From Sphingomonas sp. 37zxx (GTDB lineage Bacteria > Pseudomonadota > Alphaproteobacteria > Sphingomonadales > Sphingomonadaceae), in assembly GCF_000786205.1 (NCBI RefSeq), contig NZ_JROH01000008.1:109994-173993 (forward strand): 64,000 nt of DNA, in the 5' to 3' direction. The translations under genes were made by a program, and so were the position numbers. Below, one piece after another: positions 34,648-42,884 of the stretch. Every line of letters starts with the position of its first letter. The stretch's first letter is position 1. Below the pieces are notes generated by a model. That model worked only from the letters and a program-made list of their open reading frames with translations, did no database searches and was not told where the DNA came from.

Positions 34648-35385
34648 TTACGCCCCCGCGTTCTTCAGTGCCGCTTCGACCTGTTGCCAGCTTACGGCAT
34701 TTTCGACCCGCTCGCCGTTGATGAAGAAGCTGGGGGTACCCTGAACTTCGGTGGCCGACTCGGTGGTCTTTACCAATTTGTCGACCAATGCGGTGTCGGC
34801 GAGGCAGGTCTTGGCCTGCGCTTCCGAAATGCCGCGCTGCTTGACGAAATCGACATAGCCAGCCGCTTGCGCGATCGCGCCGATCTGGTCCTGCGGCGGC
34901 AGCGACTGCATTTGCTGCTGCACGGCGGGCGAGATGTTCTGCAACCGGTCGAGCGTTGCCGACTGGTCAGCGTACATCTGTTCGAGCATCGGGAAGAAGG
35001 GCGCGGTGCCGCCGCAGCGGCCAAGCACCGCCGAGGCGAGATCGGGCGCGCCGTGGATCAGGAAGTCGCGGAATTCGAACGAAACCTTGCCGCTTTCGAC
35101 GAGCTTGGTCAGCGGATCGAAGCCGTCGCGCGCGAAGGCGGCGCAGGCGGGGCAGGTGCGCGAGCCATATTCGACCAGCTTCACCGCCGCATCGGGATTG
35201 CCCATGCGATAGCCGCCCTCAGGGGTTTCGCTCACGGTTTCGGTCCAATTCTGGCCGGCAGGGGCGGGTGCGGCGGCAACCGGCGCGGCAGGCGCGCTGG
35301 TGTTCGATCCGCTGTCAGCGCCGTTGCACGCGGCGAGCAGGGCCAAGGAGGCGAGCGTGAGAATGGGGGTGAGGGTGTTACGCAT
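34648..35385 (-). CDS. DsbA-family thioredoxin-like lipoprotein
   Basis: This 245-residue protein has a lipoprotein signal with lipobox LLAAC (Cys near residue 20). An Ala/Pro-rich linker and a thioredoxin fold with CPAC (YGSRTCPACAAFA) follow. The DsbA-type helical insertion and a late cis-Pro strand (VQGTPSFFINGERV) are present. It is a periplasmic disulfide oxidoreductase tethered to a membrane. It is a paralogue of the gene 26 bases upstream: both share the VKLVEYxSxTCPxCAAF and QGTPSF patterns. The start at 35385 is chosen for the signal sequence. Confidence 0.9.
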   Translation of the reverse strand: MRNTLTPILTLASLALLAACNGADSGSNTSAPAAPVAAAPAPAGQNWTETVSETPEGGYRMGNPDAAVKLVEYGSRTCPACAAFARDGFDPLTKLVESGKVSFEFRDFLIHGAPDLASAVLGRCGGTAPFFPMLEQMYADQSATLDRLQNISPAVQQQMQSLPPQDQIGAIAQAAGYVDFVKQRGISEAQAKTCLADTALVDKLVKTTESATEVQGTPSFFINGERVENAVSWQQVEAALKNAGA

Positions 35386-35411
35386 GGAAAACGGGTCTCC
35401 TGAAAAGAATG

Positions 35412-36074
35412 TCAGCGGGCACCGGCGGCGAGCAGGCGCGGTTTGAGGCTTGCCCAATCGTTGCCGGGCACCAAAGTGCCGTTGACTTCGAAGCTGGGGG
35501 TGCCCTGAATCTTGGCGAACGCCGCCTCGGCCATCGCGATCAATTTGGTGCGATCGGCGGTGGCGGCAAGGCAGGCTTGCGGCTGGGTCTTTAGGCGCGG
35601 GCGGACCAGCGCGGTCAGCCCGGTCGCATCGGCTAGACCGAGCAGTTGCGTGGCCTCGGGCGTGTTGGGCGCGGGGCGATAGGCCTGGGCCTTGGCCAGC
35701 ATCGCATCCTGCCCGGCGAAGACGGCGTTATGCGAGGCGACGAAATTGGCGGGGCCGGTGCAGCGCACCAGCATCGCCGCCGACAGATCGAGCCCGTCGC
35801 GCACCGCATGGCGCAGCTCGACGCTGACGCTGCCGCGCCGGACCATGCCGTCGAGCAATTCGGGCTTCGATTCGGCGACGAACGCCGCGCAATGCGGACA
35901 GGTGTAGCTGAGATATTCGACCAGCTTCACCTTCGCGGCGGGGTTGCCGATGACATAGGCCCCGTCGGTGGTCTGGCGGATGGCGGTGCGCCAGTCGCGC
36001 TGGCTCTGGGCCTGGCTCGAGCCGGTAAGCAGTGCGCCAAACAGCAGCGCAAGGACGATCAGATAGGGGCGCAT
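35412..36074 (-). CDS. Periplasmic DsbA-family thioredoxin-like protein
   Basis: This 220-residue protein has a cleavable signal peptide (LIVLALLFGALLTGSSQAQ), then a DsbA-like thioredoxin domain with active site CPHC (YLSYTCPHCAAFV) and a cis-Pro strand IQGTPSFEVNGTLV. The CPHC motif is that of DsbA oxidases. It lies between dciA, whose stop overlaps its start (ATGA), and its lipoprotein paralogue. The tandem pair probably arose by duplication, giving one soluble and one anchored form. Confidence 0.92.
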   Translation of the reverse strand: MRPYLIVLALLFGALLTGSSQAQSQRDWRTAIRQTTDGAYVIGNPAAKVKLVEYLSYTCPHCAAFVAESKPELLDGMVRRGSVSVELRHAVRDGLDLSAAMLVRCTGPANFVASHNAVFAGQDAMLAKAQAYRPAPNTPEATQLLGLADATGLTALVRPRLKTQPQACLAATADRTKLIAMAEAAFAKIQGTPSFEVNGTLVPGNDWASLKPRLLAAGAR

Positions 36075-36613
36075 CAGCTTATTTTTCCCAATATGGGGAT
36101 CGAGCGGGGTTCAGCGAGGCCCGATGCCAGCGCCTCGAGCACCGCCTTTAACTCAGGATCGGCGATGTCGCGCAGCGAATCGCCGAGATCGGCTGGGACC
36201 GGGGCGCGCGGCGGGCGCGCGACGGGACGGGTGGGGCGGCGGATTTCGCCCTGGCGGAACACCAATTTGGCGACGGCGGCATAGCCGAAAAAGCGGTTTA
36301 CGCGCTCGATGATCTCGGGCGCGATATGCTGCATCATCGTGGCGTGCGCCCCGCCGACGGTGAGCGTCAGCACCCCCTCGGCGCGCTTGCCGTGGGGAAA
36401 GCGGATCGATTCGGGGGCCGAAACGCGGGCATAGCGATCGCCGACGATTTCGTGCCAGCGGCTGACCACGGCGGACTGGACGAAACCGAATCGCTTGAAC
36501 GCGGCACCGCCCACCTGTGGCAGCAGATCGGCGACCGGCCGCGCGCGGTTTGAGCGCGGCGGCGGCTGGATCGGTTGCCTCGTGCTCGAGGTGGTACGCG
36601 GTGTCTTCGCCAT
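36074..36613 (-). CDS. DciA-like DUF721 protein
   Basis: This 179-residue protein contains a DUF721 domain over about residues 25-125: VADLLPQVGGAAFKRFGF, VVSRWHEIVGDRYARVSAPESIRFP, LTLTVGGAHATMMQHIAPEIIERVNRFFG. DUF721 proteins of the DciA type load the DnaB replicative helicase in most bacteria that lack DnaC. The Pro/Arg-rich C-terminal extension is typical of alphaproteobacterial members. The start at 36613 is only 27 bases from the mutY start on the other strand. Its stop overlaps the downstream dsbA-like start. Confidence 0.85.
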   Translation of the reverse strand: MAKTPRTTSSTRQPIQPPPRSNRARPVADLLPQVGGAAFKRFGFVQSAVVSRWHEIVGDRYARVSAPESIRFPHGKRAEGVLTLTVGGAHATMMQHIAPEIIERVNRFFGYAAVAKLVFRQGEIRRPTRPVARPPRAPVPADLGDSLRDIADPELKAVLEALASGLAEPRSIPILGKIS

Positions 36614-36640
36614 CGCGAATGTCCATGCCATAGGCCGGGC

Positions 36641-37714
36641 GTGTCCGCCAAGGTTCCTTTGTCCCCGCCGCAGCGCCTGCCCGCCGTCGCGCGCGATCTG
36701 CTCGATTGGTATGACGCCAATGCCCGGTCGCTGCCGTGGCGCGCCCCGCCGGGAACGCTCGCGCCCGATCCCTATCGGGTGTGGCTGTCCGAAGTGATGC
36801 TGCAACAGACGCAGGTCGCGACGGTGCGGCCCTATTTCGAACGCTGGACCGCGCGCTGGCCGACCTTTGCCGCGCTGGCGGCGGCGCAGGATGCCGAGGT
36901 GATGGCGGCATGGGCGGGGCTTGGCTATTATGCGCGGGCACGTAATCTGCTTGCCGGGGCGCGGGTGATCGCCGCCGAACATGGCGGCGAATTGCCCGAT
37001 ACCGAGGCGGTGTTGCGGACGATCCCCGGCATCGGCGACTATACCGCCGCCGCCATCGCGGCGATCGCGTTCGGGCGGCGGGCGGTGGTGGTCGATGCCA
37101 ATGTCGAGCGCGTGGTCGCGCGATTGTTTGCGATCCAAACCCCGCTGCCCGCCGCCAAGCCGCTGATCCGCGCCGCCGCCGATCGCGTGACACCCGATGC
37201 GCGCGCGGGCGATTTCGCGCAGGCGATGATGGATTTGGGATCGGGGATTTGCACCACGCGAAGTCCGCGCTGTCTGCTATGCCCGATCCGCGCACATTGC
37301 GAGGGCTTTGACGAGGGCGCGCCCGAGCTATTGCCGGTGAAGGCGGCAAAGCGCGCGCGCCCGGTGCGGCATGGGACGATGTTCTGGCTGGAATGTGATG
37401 GGCAGGTGTTGCTGCGCCGCCGCCCCGCCAAGGGGTTGCTCGGCGGGATGCTGGCATTGCCCACCGGACCCTGGGCCGAATCGCCGCCGGGGCTGACCGA
37501 TGCGCCCGCCGACATCGACTGGCGGCTGCATGACGATAGCGTCGCGCATGGCTTCACGCATTTCGAACTGATCTGCGCGCTTGCCAGCGGGACGTGGCGT
37601 CGTCATCCCGACACATTAGAGGGCGAATGGTGGCCGGTTGACGGTCTCGATTCGGCGGGACTGCCGACGGTTTTCAAAAAGGCGGCCGAGGCGATGCGGA
37701 GGATATGCGGATGA
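36641..37714 (+). CDS. mutY: Adenine DNA glycosylase MutY
   Basis: This 357-residue enzyme removes A mispaired with 8-oxoG. It has the N-terminal catalytic domain with EVMLQQTQVATV, the helix-hairpin-helix PGIGDYTAAAIAAIAFG followed by the catalytic Asp in VVVDANVERVVAR, and the 4Fe-4S Cys set C-x6-C-x2-C-x5-C (CTTRSPRCLLCPIRAHC). A C-terminal Nudix-like domain recognises 8-oxoG. The start at GTG 36641 fits family length; longer starts would run into dciA. It overlaps the serine hydrolase gene by four bases. Confidence 0.96.
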   Translation: MSAKVPLSPPQRLPAVARDLLDWYDANARSLPWRAPPGTLAPDPYRVWLSEVMLQQTQVATVRPYFERWTARWPTFAALAAAQDAEVMAAWAGLGYYARARNLLAGARVIAAEHGGELPDTEAVLRTIPGIGDYTAAAIAAIAFGRRAVVVDANVERVVARLFAIQTPLPAAKPLIRAAADRVTPDARAGDFAQAMMDLGSGICTTRSPRCLLCPIRAHCEGFDEGAPELLPVKAAKRARPVRHGTMFWLECDGQVLLRRRPAKGLLGGMLALPTGPWAESPPGLTDAPADIDWRLHDDSVAHGFTHFELICALASGTWRRHPDTLEGEWWPVDGLDSAGLPTVFKKAAEAMRRICG

Positions 37715-39045
37715 CGAACGTGAAGCGCGCGATGTTGGTTTCGGTCGCGATGGCGCTGGTGGCGTGCAGCGCGGTCGACGGCGCGCCGCCGGTACAGGCA
37801 CAGCGCCAGCCGGCCCCTGCACAAGCAGCGCCGCCCGCTGCACCGGCGATGCCGGCAACCAGCGCGCTTGCCGAGAATTATGTCAGCGAAAAGAAGGTGC
37901 CGGGCATCGTGCTGGCGATCGGTGCGGGCGACATGCCGACCAGCTTTATCTCGCGCGGCAGGATCGCGGTGGCTGCCGATGCGGCGGCGACCAATGCCGA
38001 CACATTGTGGCGCGTCTATTCGATGACCAAGCCGATCACCGGCATGGCAGCGATGATGCTGATCGAGGACGGCAAGCTCAAGCTCGACCAGCCGATCAGC
38101 GATTTCTTCCCCGGTTTCAAGACGATGACGGTGCTGACCGATCCGGCCAACAGCCTGGCCAGCCGACCCGCGACGACGCCGATCACGGTGCGCCAGTTGC
38201 TGACGCACACCGCCGGGCTTGGCTATTCGATCAGCACCAAGGGGCCATTGCTGAAGGAATATGAGCGGCTGGGCCTGGTGCCCTTTGCCGCCAACCGCCA
38301 GCTCGAAGCGGCGGTGAAGCCGTTGCGGCCGACCAGCTTGCGCGAATTCGCCGAGCGCACCGCCACGCTGCCGCTGATCGCCGAACCGGGGACGGTGTGG
38401 AGCTATTCGATGAGCCTCGACGTGCTGGGCGCGGTGATCGAGGCGGCGTCGGGGGTGCCGTTCGATCGCTTCGTCGCGACGCGCATTTTCCAGCCGCTGG
38501 GGATGAATTCGAGCTATTTCACCGTCCCTGCCAGCCAAGTCGGGCGGCTGGCCGATAATTATATCTGGGCGGGCGACAATCTGATCCCGGGCGATCCGGC
38601 GACGGCTTCGGTGTTCCTCGACCAGCCATCGTTCGCCTATGGCGGCGCGGGGCTGGTGATGTCGGCGCGCGACTATGACCGTTTCCTGCACATGCTGCAG
38701 AATTACGGCGAGCTTGACGGCAAAAGGCTGATGCGGCGCGAAACCGCGATGCTGGCGATGTCGAACCTGCTGCCCAAGGGTGTGACCTATAAAGGCGGCG
38801 GCGGAGAGGCCAATGGCTATGGTGCGGGCGGTGTGGTGACACTGGCCGATACCCCCGGCGGTGGCCCGGCGGCGGGCACCTATGGCTGGAGCGGTGCTGC
38901 CGGCACCCATGGCTGGGTCGACCCCAAGAACGGCGTGCGCGGCACGGTGATGGTCAATTATTTTCCGTCGGAGCGCTGGCCGCTTCGGACCGACGCGGTG
39001 CGCGCGGTCTACACCGATCTGGCGGCCAGTCGCGCTCGCCCATGA
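37711..39045 (+). CDS. Serine hydrolase of the beta-lactamase/esterase class C family (lipoprotein)
   Basis: This 444-residue protein begins with a lipoprotein-type signal (VSVAMALVACS). It has the SxxK catalytic motif in YSMTKPITGMAAMM, a YSM triplet (WSYSMSLDVLG) where the family has YxN, and a late HGW replacing KTG (GTHGWVDP). This pattern is shared with class C-like esterases and D-aminopeptidases, so beta-lactam hydrolysis is not implied. The start at 37711 is eight bases after GGAGG; the ATG at 37705 is too close to that site. It overlaps mutY upstream and nudC downstream. Confidence 0.9.
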   Translation: MTNVKRAMLVSVAMALVACSAVDGAPPVQAQRQPAPAQAAPPAAPAMPATSALAENYVSEKKVPGIVLAIGAGDMPTSFISRGRIAVAADAAATNADTLWRVYSMTKPITGMAAMMLIEDGKLKLDQPISDFFPGFKTMTVLTDPANSLASRPATTPITVRQLLTHTAGLGYSISTKGPLLKEYERLGLVPFAANRQLEAAVKPLRPTSLREFAERTATLPLIAEPGTVWSYSMSLDVLGAVIEAASGVPFDRFVATRIFQPLGMNSSYFTVPASQVGRLADNYIWAGDNLIPGDPATASVFLDQPSFAYGGAGLVMSARDYDRFLHMLQNYGELDGKRLMRRETAMLAMSNLLPKGVTYKGGGGEANGYGAGGVVTLADTPGGGPAAGTYGWSGAAGTHGWVDPKNGVRGTVMVNYFPSERWPLRTDAVRAVYTDLAASRARP

Positions 39046-39968
39046 ACCCACCTGGTTTTACCGGCGCGACGATCGATCGCGCCGACCAGCTTCGGAACGA
39101 TCGCGAGGGACTGGCAGCGGCGATGCGCGATTGGCGCGCGCGGCTGCTGGTGCTCGACGGGCTGAACCCGGTGGTTGCCGACGGGCGGCTGGTGTGGACC
39201 ACGCTTGCCGATGCAGCGCCGGGGGCCGAGCTGGTGCTGTTGGGGCTGATCGAGGGCAAGCCGCATTTCGCGGCCGTTACGCCCGATGCGCCGCCCAGCG
39301 GCCAGCGCCCGCCACAGCTTTTCGGGCTGCTGGCGACGCTGCCGCGCGATGAGATGGCGCTGTATGCCGCCGCGCGCAGCCTGGTCGACTGGCATGTCCG
39401 CCATCGCTGCTGCGCGGTGTGCGGCACCGCTACTACGGCGATCAAGGGCGGCTGGGCGCGCGCGTGCGGCGAATGCGGGGCACAGCATTTCCCGCGCACC
39501 GACCCGGTGGTGATCATGCTCACCGAATGTCGCGGCCGCGTGTTGCTGGCGCGCGGGCCGGGCTGGCCACAGGGGCGCTATTCGGCGCTGGCAGGCTTTG
39601 TCGAGCCGGGCGAATCGATCGAGGAAGCGGTGGCGCGCGAAACGCTGGAGGAAGCCGGGGTCCGGGTGCGCGACGTGCGCTATGTCGCCAGCCAGCCCTG
39701 GCCGTTTCCGTCGTCGCTGATGATCGCCTGCACCGCGATGGCCGATGACGACACACTGGCGCTCGATCCGACCGAGCTTGAGGATGCGTTCTGGGCGACT
39801 CGCGACGAAGTGGTCGCGGCGATGGCGGGGGCGGGGGCGGGGGCGGGGGCGGAAGGCGCGCGGTTTCTGGCACCGCCGCGTTATGCGATCGCGCATACGT
39901 TGATGGAGGCTTGGCTGGAGGATGGTTCGCGCAGAGGCGCTGAGGGCGCTGAGGAGGGGGGAGCTTAG
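39042..39968 (+). CDS. nudC: NAD+ diphosphatase NudC
   Basis: This 308-residue Nudix enzyme cleaves NAD(H) to NMN and AMP and can remove NAD caps from RNA. It has a four-Cys zinc site (CCAVCGTA...CGECG), the NudC-specific region HFPRTDPVVIML, the Nudix box GFVEPGESIEEAVARETLEEAGV and the family SQPWPFPSSLM motif. An in-frame GCGGGG hexanucleotide repeat (39825-39848) encodes (AG)n near the C terminus. The last residues are encoded by a dispersed repeat. The start overlaps the preceding stop (ATGA). Confidence 0.95.
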   Translation: MNPPGFTGATIDRADQLRNDREGLAAAMRDWRARLLVLDGLNPVVADGRLVWTTLADAAPGAELVLLGLIEGKPHFAAVTPDAPPSGQRPPQLFGLLATLPRDEMALYAAARSLVDWHVRHRCCAVCGTATTAIKGGWARACGECGAQHFPRTDPVVIMLTECRGRVLLARGPGWPQGRYSALAGFVEPGESIEEAVARETLEEAGVRVRDVRYVASQPWPFPSSLMIACTAMADDDTLALDPTELEDAFWATRDEVVAAMAGAGAGAGAEGARFLAPPRYAIAHTLMEAWLEDGSRRGAEGAEEGGA

Positions 39969-40099
39969 CCCTCAGCGAAGCTGGGGTCTCGCGAATGCGA
40001 GCGCAGGACTTGCGGCACTGGACCCCAGCTTTCGCTGGGGTGACGATATTAGGCGGATCGCTTGTCTAATCCTCGGCGTCCTCTGCGCCTCTGCGCGAA
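39926..40099. repeat. Repeat element with inverted ends, overlapping the nudC 3' end
   Basis: TTCGCGCAGAGGCGC at 39926-39940 is the reverse complement of GCGCCTCTGCGCGAA at 40085-40099. Inside is a second hairpin, CCCCAGC TTTC GCTGGGG (40023-40040), followed by GTGACG, and CTCGCGAATGCGAG near 40000. The right arm is identical over 19 bases with 31029-31047. The left arm encodes the final residues of NudC (RRGAEGAEEGGA), so the element seems to have inserted into or extended that gene. Confidence 0.65.
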
Positions 40100-40123
40100 C
40101 AACGCTTCATCGCGCCCCGCGCC

Positions 40124-41014
40124 CTACCCCCGCGCCCTTGCCTGCGGATACGAGCCCAGCACGCGCAGCCATTTCGAGTGGAAGCCCAGTTCCTCGAGCG
40201 CGCGATCGACATTGGCGTCGCCGGGTCGCCCTTCGATATCGGCATAGAATTCGGTCGCGGCGAAGCTGCCGCCGCGCTGATAGCTTTCGAGCTTGGTCAT
40301 GTTGACGCCGTTGGTCGCGAAGCCGCCCATCGCTTTGTACAGCGCGGCGGGGACGTTCTTCACCTCGAAGATCAAGGTCGTCATGATCGGGCCGTCGGCG
40401 ACGATCGGTTTCGATCCGCGCGCCAGCACGACGAAGCGGGTCATGTTGTGATCGGCATCGGCAATGTCTTCGGCCAGGATGTGCAGGCCATATAGCGCCG
40501 CCGCCGCCGCCGGGGCGAGCGCGGCGATGGCGGGATCGCCGAGTTCGGCGACCATCGCCGCCGCACCGGCAGTATCGGGATAGGCGGCCTGGGTGATGTC
40601 ATGCGCGCGCAGCCAGTGGCGGCACTGGCCCAGTGCCTGTGGATGGCTCATCGCCTGGCGCACCTGATCGCGCGAGCCGACCCCCATCAGCGTGTGGCGA
40701 ATCGCCAGGAAATGTTCGCCGGTGATCACCAGCCCCGATTCGGGCAGCAGGAAATGAATATCGGCGACTCGGCCATGCAGCGAATTTTCGATCGGGATGA
40801 TCGCGCAATCGGCGCGCCCCTCGCGCACCGCATCGATCGCGTCGGCAAAGTCGAAACAAGGCAGCGGCAATCCATCGGGAAATGCTTCGCGTGCAGCGAC
40901 ATGGCTGTTGGCCCCCGGCGCGCCCTGAAACGCGACGGTGCGCATTGGGTCGGCGGCGGCGGCGGCGGTCATGGCATCGACCAGCGGGCGGGCGGGGGCG
41001 GCAAAGCTATCCAT
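40124..41014 (-). CDS. pheA: Prephenate dehydratase (monofunctional)
   Basis: This 296-residue enzyme converts prephenate to phenylpyruvate. The catalytic domain starts VAFQGAPGANSHVAA and has CAIIPIENSLHGRV, SHPQALGQCRHWL and the TRF motif DHNMTRFVVLA. A C-terminal ACT domain (about 205-290) has the phenylalanine-binding ESYQRGGS-type motif. There is no chorismate mutase domain. The start at 41014 gives a 28-residue lead as in related sphingomonads; a clear ribosome-binding site is lacking, so it could start a little downstream. It diverges from a cytochrome c gene with 115 bases between starts. Confidence 0.95.
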   Translation of the reverse strand: MDSFAAPARPLVDAMTAAAAADPMRTVAFQGAPGANSHVAAREAFPDGLPLPCFDFADAIDAVREGRADCAIIPIENSLHGRVADIHFLLPESGLVITGEHFLAIRHTLMGVGSRDQVRQAMSHPQALGQCRHWLRAHDITQAAYPDTAGAAAMVAELGDPAIAALAPAAAAALYGLHILAEDIADADHNMTRFVVLARGSKPIVADGPIMTTLIFEVKNVPAALYKAMGGFATNGVNMTKLESYQRGGSFAATEFYADIEGRPGDANVDRALEELGFHSKWLRVLGSYPQARARG

Positions 41015-41129
41015 TGTGCGCCCGCGCCTATCGGTCGGCTCGCCGATGGGCAAGCGCGGCTTGCCGTGCAGGGAAAGCCAATCTAAAGGACAACCCTTCC
41101 TTCTCCTATGACGAGTTTTCGGTAGCGCA

Positions 41130-41825
41130 ATGGACAATCGTACCAACACGATCGCCGGCTGGGCACTGGCCGGTTGTACCGCAGCACTTGGCCTGACGAT
41201 CGCGAGCGGCATGGTCTTTCACGGCGGACGGCCCGACACGATGGGCTATCCGATCGAAGGCGTCGTCGAGGAAGGTGCCACCGCCGCTGCGGCGGTGCCG
41301 ATCGCGACGCTGCTTGCCAGCGCCGATATTGCCGCGGGCGAAAAGTCGTTTTCGAAATGCGCGTCGTGCCATTCGATCAACCAGGGCGGCGCGGCCGGTA
41401 TCGGCCCCAATCTATACGGCGTGGTCGGCCAGCCGCATGGCGGCAAGCCCGGTTTCGCTTATTCGGACGTGCTGAAGGGCATCGCGGGCAACTGGACCTT
41501 CGATGCGATGAACGAATGGCTGCTTTCCCCGCGCAAATACGCGCCCGGCACCAAGATGAGCTTTGCCGGCCTGTCGAACGACCAGGAGCGGGCGAACGTG
41601 ATCGCGTATCTGAACGCGCAAGGGTCGAACCTGCCGCTGCCGGCGGCTCCTGCCGCCGGTGCCGAAGCTGGTACGGGTGAAGCAGCGACCGGCGATCAGG
41701 CCGATGCCGCCGCCAATGTTGCCGATTCGGCACCGACCGCGGACATGGCGAACCGCGCGACGCCGGCCCCTGGCGCGCCTTCGCAAGATCCAGCGGCGGC
41801 TGAAGAGGCTGCCAAGGTCAAGTAA
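41130..41825 (+). CDS. Membrane-anchored c-type cytochrome
   Basis: This 231-residue protein has an N-terminal membrane helix (IAGWALAGCTAALGLTIASGMVF) that stays as an anchor. A class I cytochrome c domain follows, with CASCH heme attachment (KCASCHSINQGG), GPNLYGVVG and the axial Met in GTKMSFAG. The last 65 residues are a disordered Ala/Gly/Pro/Asp-rich tail. Such anchored cytochromes (CycM-like) carry electrons from the bc1 complex to terminal oxidases. Three GGGGAGAGGG-type hairpin arms follow the stop. Confidence 0.92.
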   Translation: MDNRTNTIAGWALAGCTAALGLTIASGMVFHGGRPDTMGYPIEGVVEEGATAAAAVPIATLLASADIAAGEKSFSKCASCHSINQGGAAGIGPNLYGVVGQPHGGKPGFAYSDVLKGIAGNWTFDAMNEWLLSPRKYAPGTKMSFAGLSNDQERANVIAYLNAQGSNLPLPAAPAAGAEAGTGEAATGDQADAAANVADSAPTADMANRATPAPGAPSQDPAAAEEAAKVK

Positions 41826-41835
41826 CTGGGTCCAG

Positions 41836-41946
41836 CCCTCTCCCCGGCGGGGAGAGGGTGACCGGGCGAACCAAAGGGCGGGACCGGCCACGGCGGGCGC
41901 TGCGTTACTGCCCCTCTCCCAACCCTCTCCCCGATGGGGGAGAGGG
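41836..41946. terminator. Two related hairpins between convergent genes
   Basis: CCCTCTCCCC (41836-41845) pairs with GGGGAGAGGG (41849-41858). A second copy pairs 41923-41932 with 41937-41946, followed by CTTT. The two hairpins use the same 10-bp stem, so they are repeats of one element. They lie between the cytochrome and the convergent LOG gene and probably terminate both. Confidence 0.75.
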
Positions 41947-41956
41947 CTTTGCAGGA

Positions 41957-42832
41957 TTAGCCTTCGGCGTCTTTCGCCGCCCAGAAATCCTGCACTACCT
42001 GCCAGCCTTCTTCAGCGGTTTCGACGAAGGTGATCAGGTCGAGGTCGCGTTCGGAAATCACGCCTTCCTCGCACAGCGCCTCGAAGCTGACGACCCGCTC
42101 CCAGAATTCGCGGCCATAGAACAGCACCGGCATCCGCTCGATCTTGCCGGTCTGGATCAATGTCAGCAGTTCGAACGATTCGTCGAACGTGCCGAAGCCG
42201 CCGGGGAACACCGCCACCGCGCGCGCGCGCAGCAGGAAGTGCATCTTGCGCAGCGCGAAATAGTGGAACTGCATCGACAATGACGGGGTGACATAGGCGT
42301 TGGGGGCCTGTTCGTGCGGCAGCACGATGTTCAGCCCGACCGATTCGGCCCCGACATCGGCAGCGCCGCGATTCGCCGCCTCCATGATCGATGGGCCGCC
42401 GCCCGAACATACGACGAAATGGCGATTGCCTTCTTCATCGCGGGGAAAGCCGCTGGCCAGCCGCGCCAGTTCGCGCGCGACGTCGTAATATTTCGATTTG
42501 TCGACCAGCCGCTGCGCGATCGCGCGCGCCTTGTCGTCCACCGCCGCCTCGAGCATCGCCCGCGCCTTTTCGGGCTCGGGGATACGCGCCGAGCCGTACA
42601 TCACCAGCATCGAGGCGATTTTTGCCTCGTCGAGCAGCAAGGTCGGCTTGAGCAATTCGAGCTGGAAGCGGATCGGGCGCAAATCTTCGCGGAGCAGGAA
42701 ATCCAGGTCCTGGAACGCGAGCTGATAGGCGGGATGCTCGGTCTGCGGGGTGTGGCTGCTGCCGGTACGGACGGTTTGCGCGTCTTCGTCCGCGCGGCGG
42801 AACATGCGCGATGGCACTCGTGTTTCTGTCAT
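41957..42832 (-). CDS. LOG family protein (nucleotide 5'-monophosphate nucleosidase-like)
   Basis: This 291-residue Rossmann-like protein has the LOG signature pair: CSGGGPSIMEAANRGA and VAVFPGGFGTFDESFELLT. LOG proteins cleave AMP or other nucleoside monophosphates to free base and ribose 5-phosphate; plant LOG makes cytokinins. The older name lysine decarboxylase is not supported by biochemistry. The N-terminal 70 residues are an extra, mostly helical lead seen in the longer PpnN-like group. It is a single gene ending at a double hairpin. Confidence 0.9.
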   Translation of the reverse strand: MTETRVPSRMFRRADEDAQTVRTGSSHTPQTEHPAYQLAFQDLDFLLREDLRPIRFQLELLKPTLLLDEAKIASMLVMYGSARIPEPEKARAMLEAAVDDKARAIAQRLVDKSKYYDVARELARLASGFPRDEEGNRHFVVCSGGGPSIMEAANRGAADVGAESVGLNIVLPHEQAPNAYVTPSLSMQFHYFALRKMHFLLRARAVAVFPGGFGTFDESFELLTLIQTGKIERMPVLFYGREFWERVVSFEALCEEGVISERDLDLITFVETAEEGWQVVQDFWAAKDAEG

Positions 42833-42884
42833 CGCGAGGCTTTAGGGTATCGGATGCGGGTGCCGCAACCGATACCGAACGCGA

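Noticed and set aside
37711..39045. Resistance beta-lactamase
   Set aside because: SxxK is present but the YxN and KTG motifs are replaced (YSM, HGW), and the gene is chromosomal between mutY and nudC. An esterase or peptidase role is more likely.
41836..41946. Attachment site or integron-like element
   Set aside because: The two hairpins share a stem but there is no integrase, no tRNA end duplication and no cassette structure. They are better read as terminator-like repeats.
41957..42832. Lysine decarboxylase
   Set aside because: The GGGxxxM and PGGxGT motifs identify a LOG-type nucleotide nucleosidase. The lysine decarboxylase label is historical.
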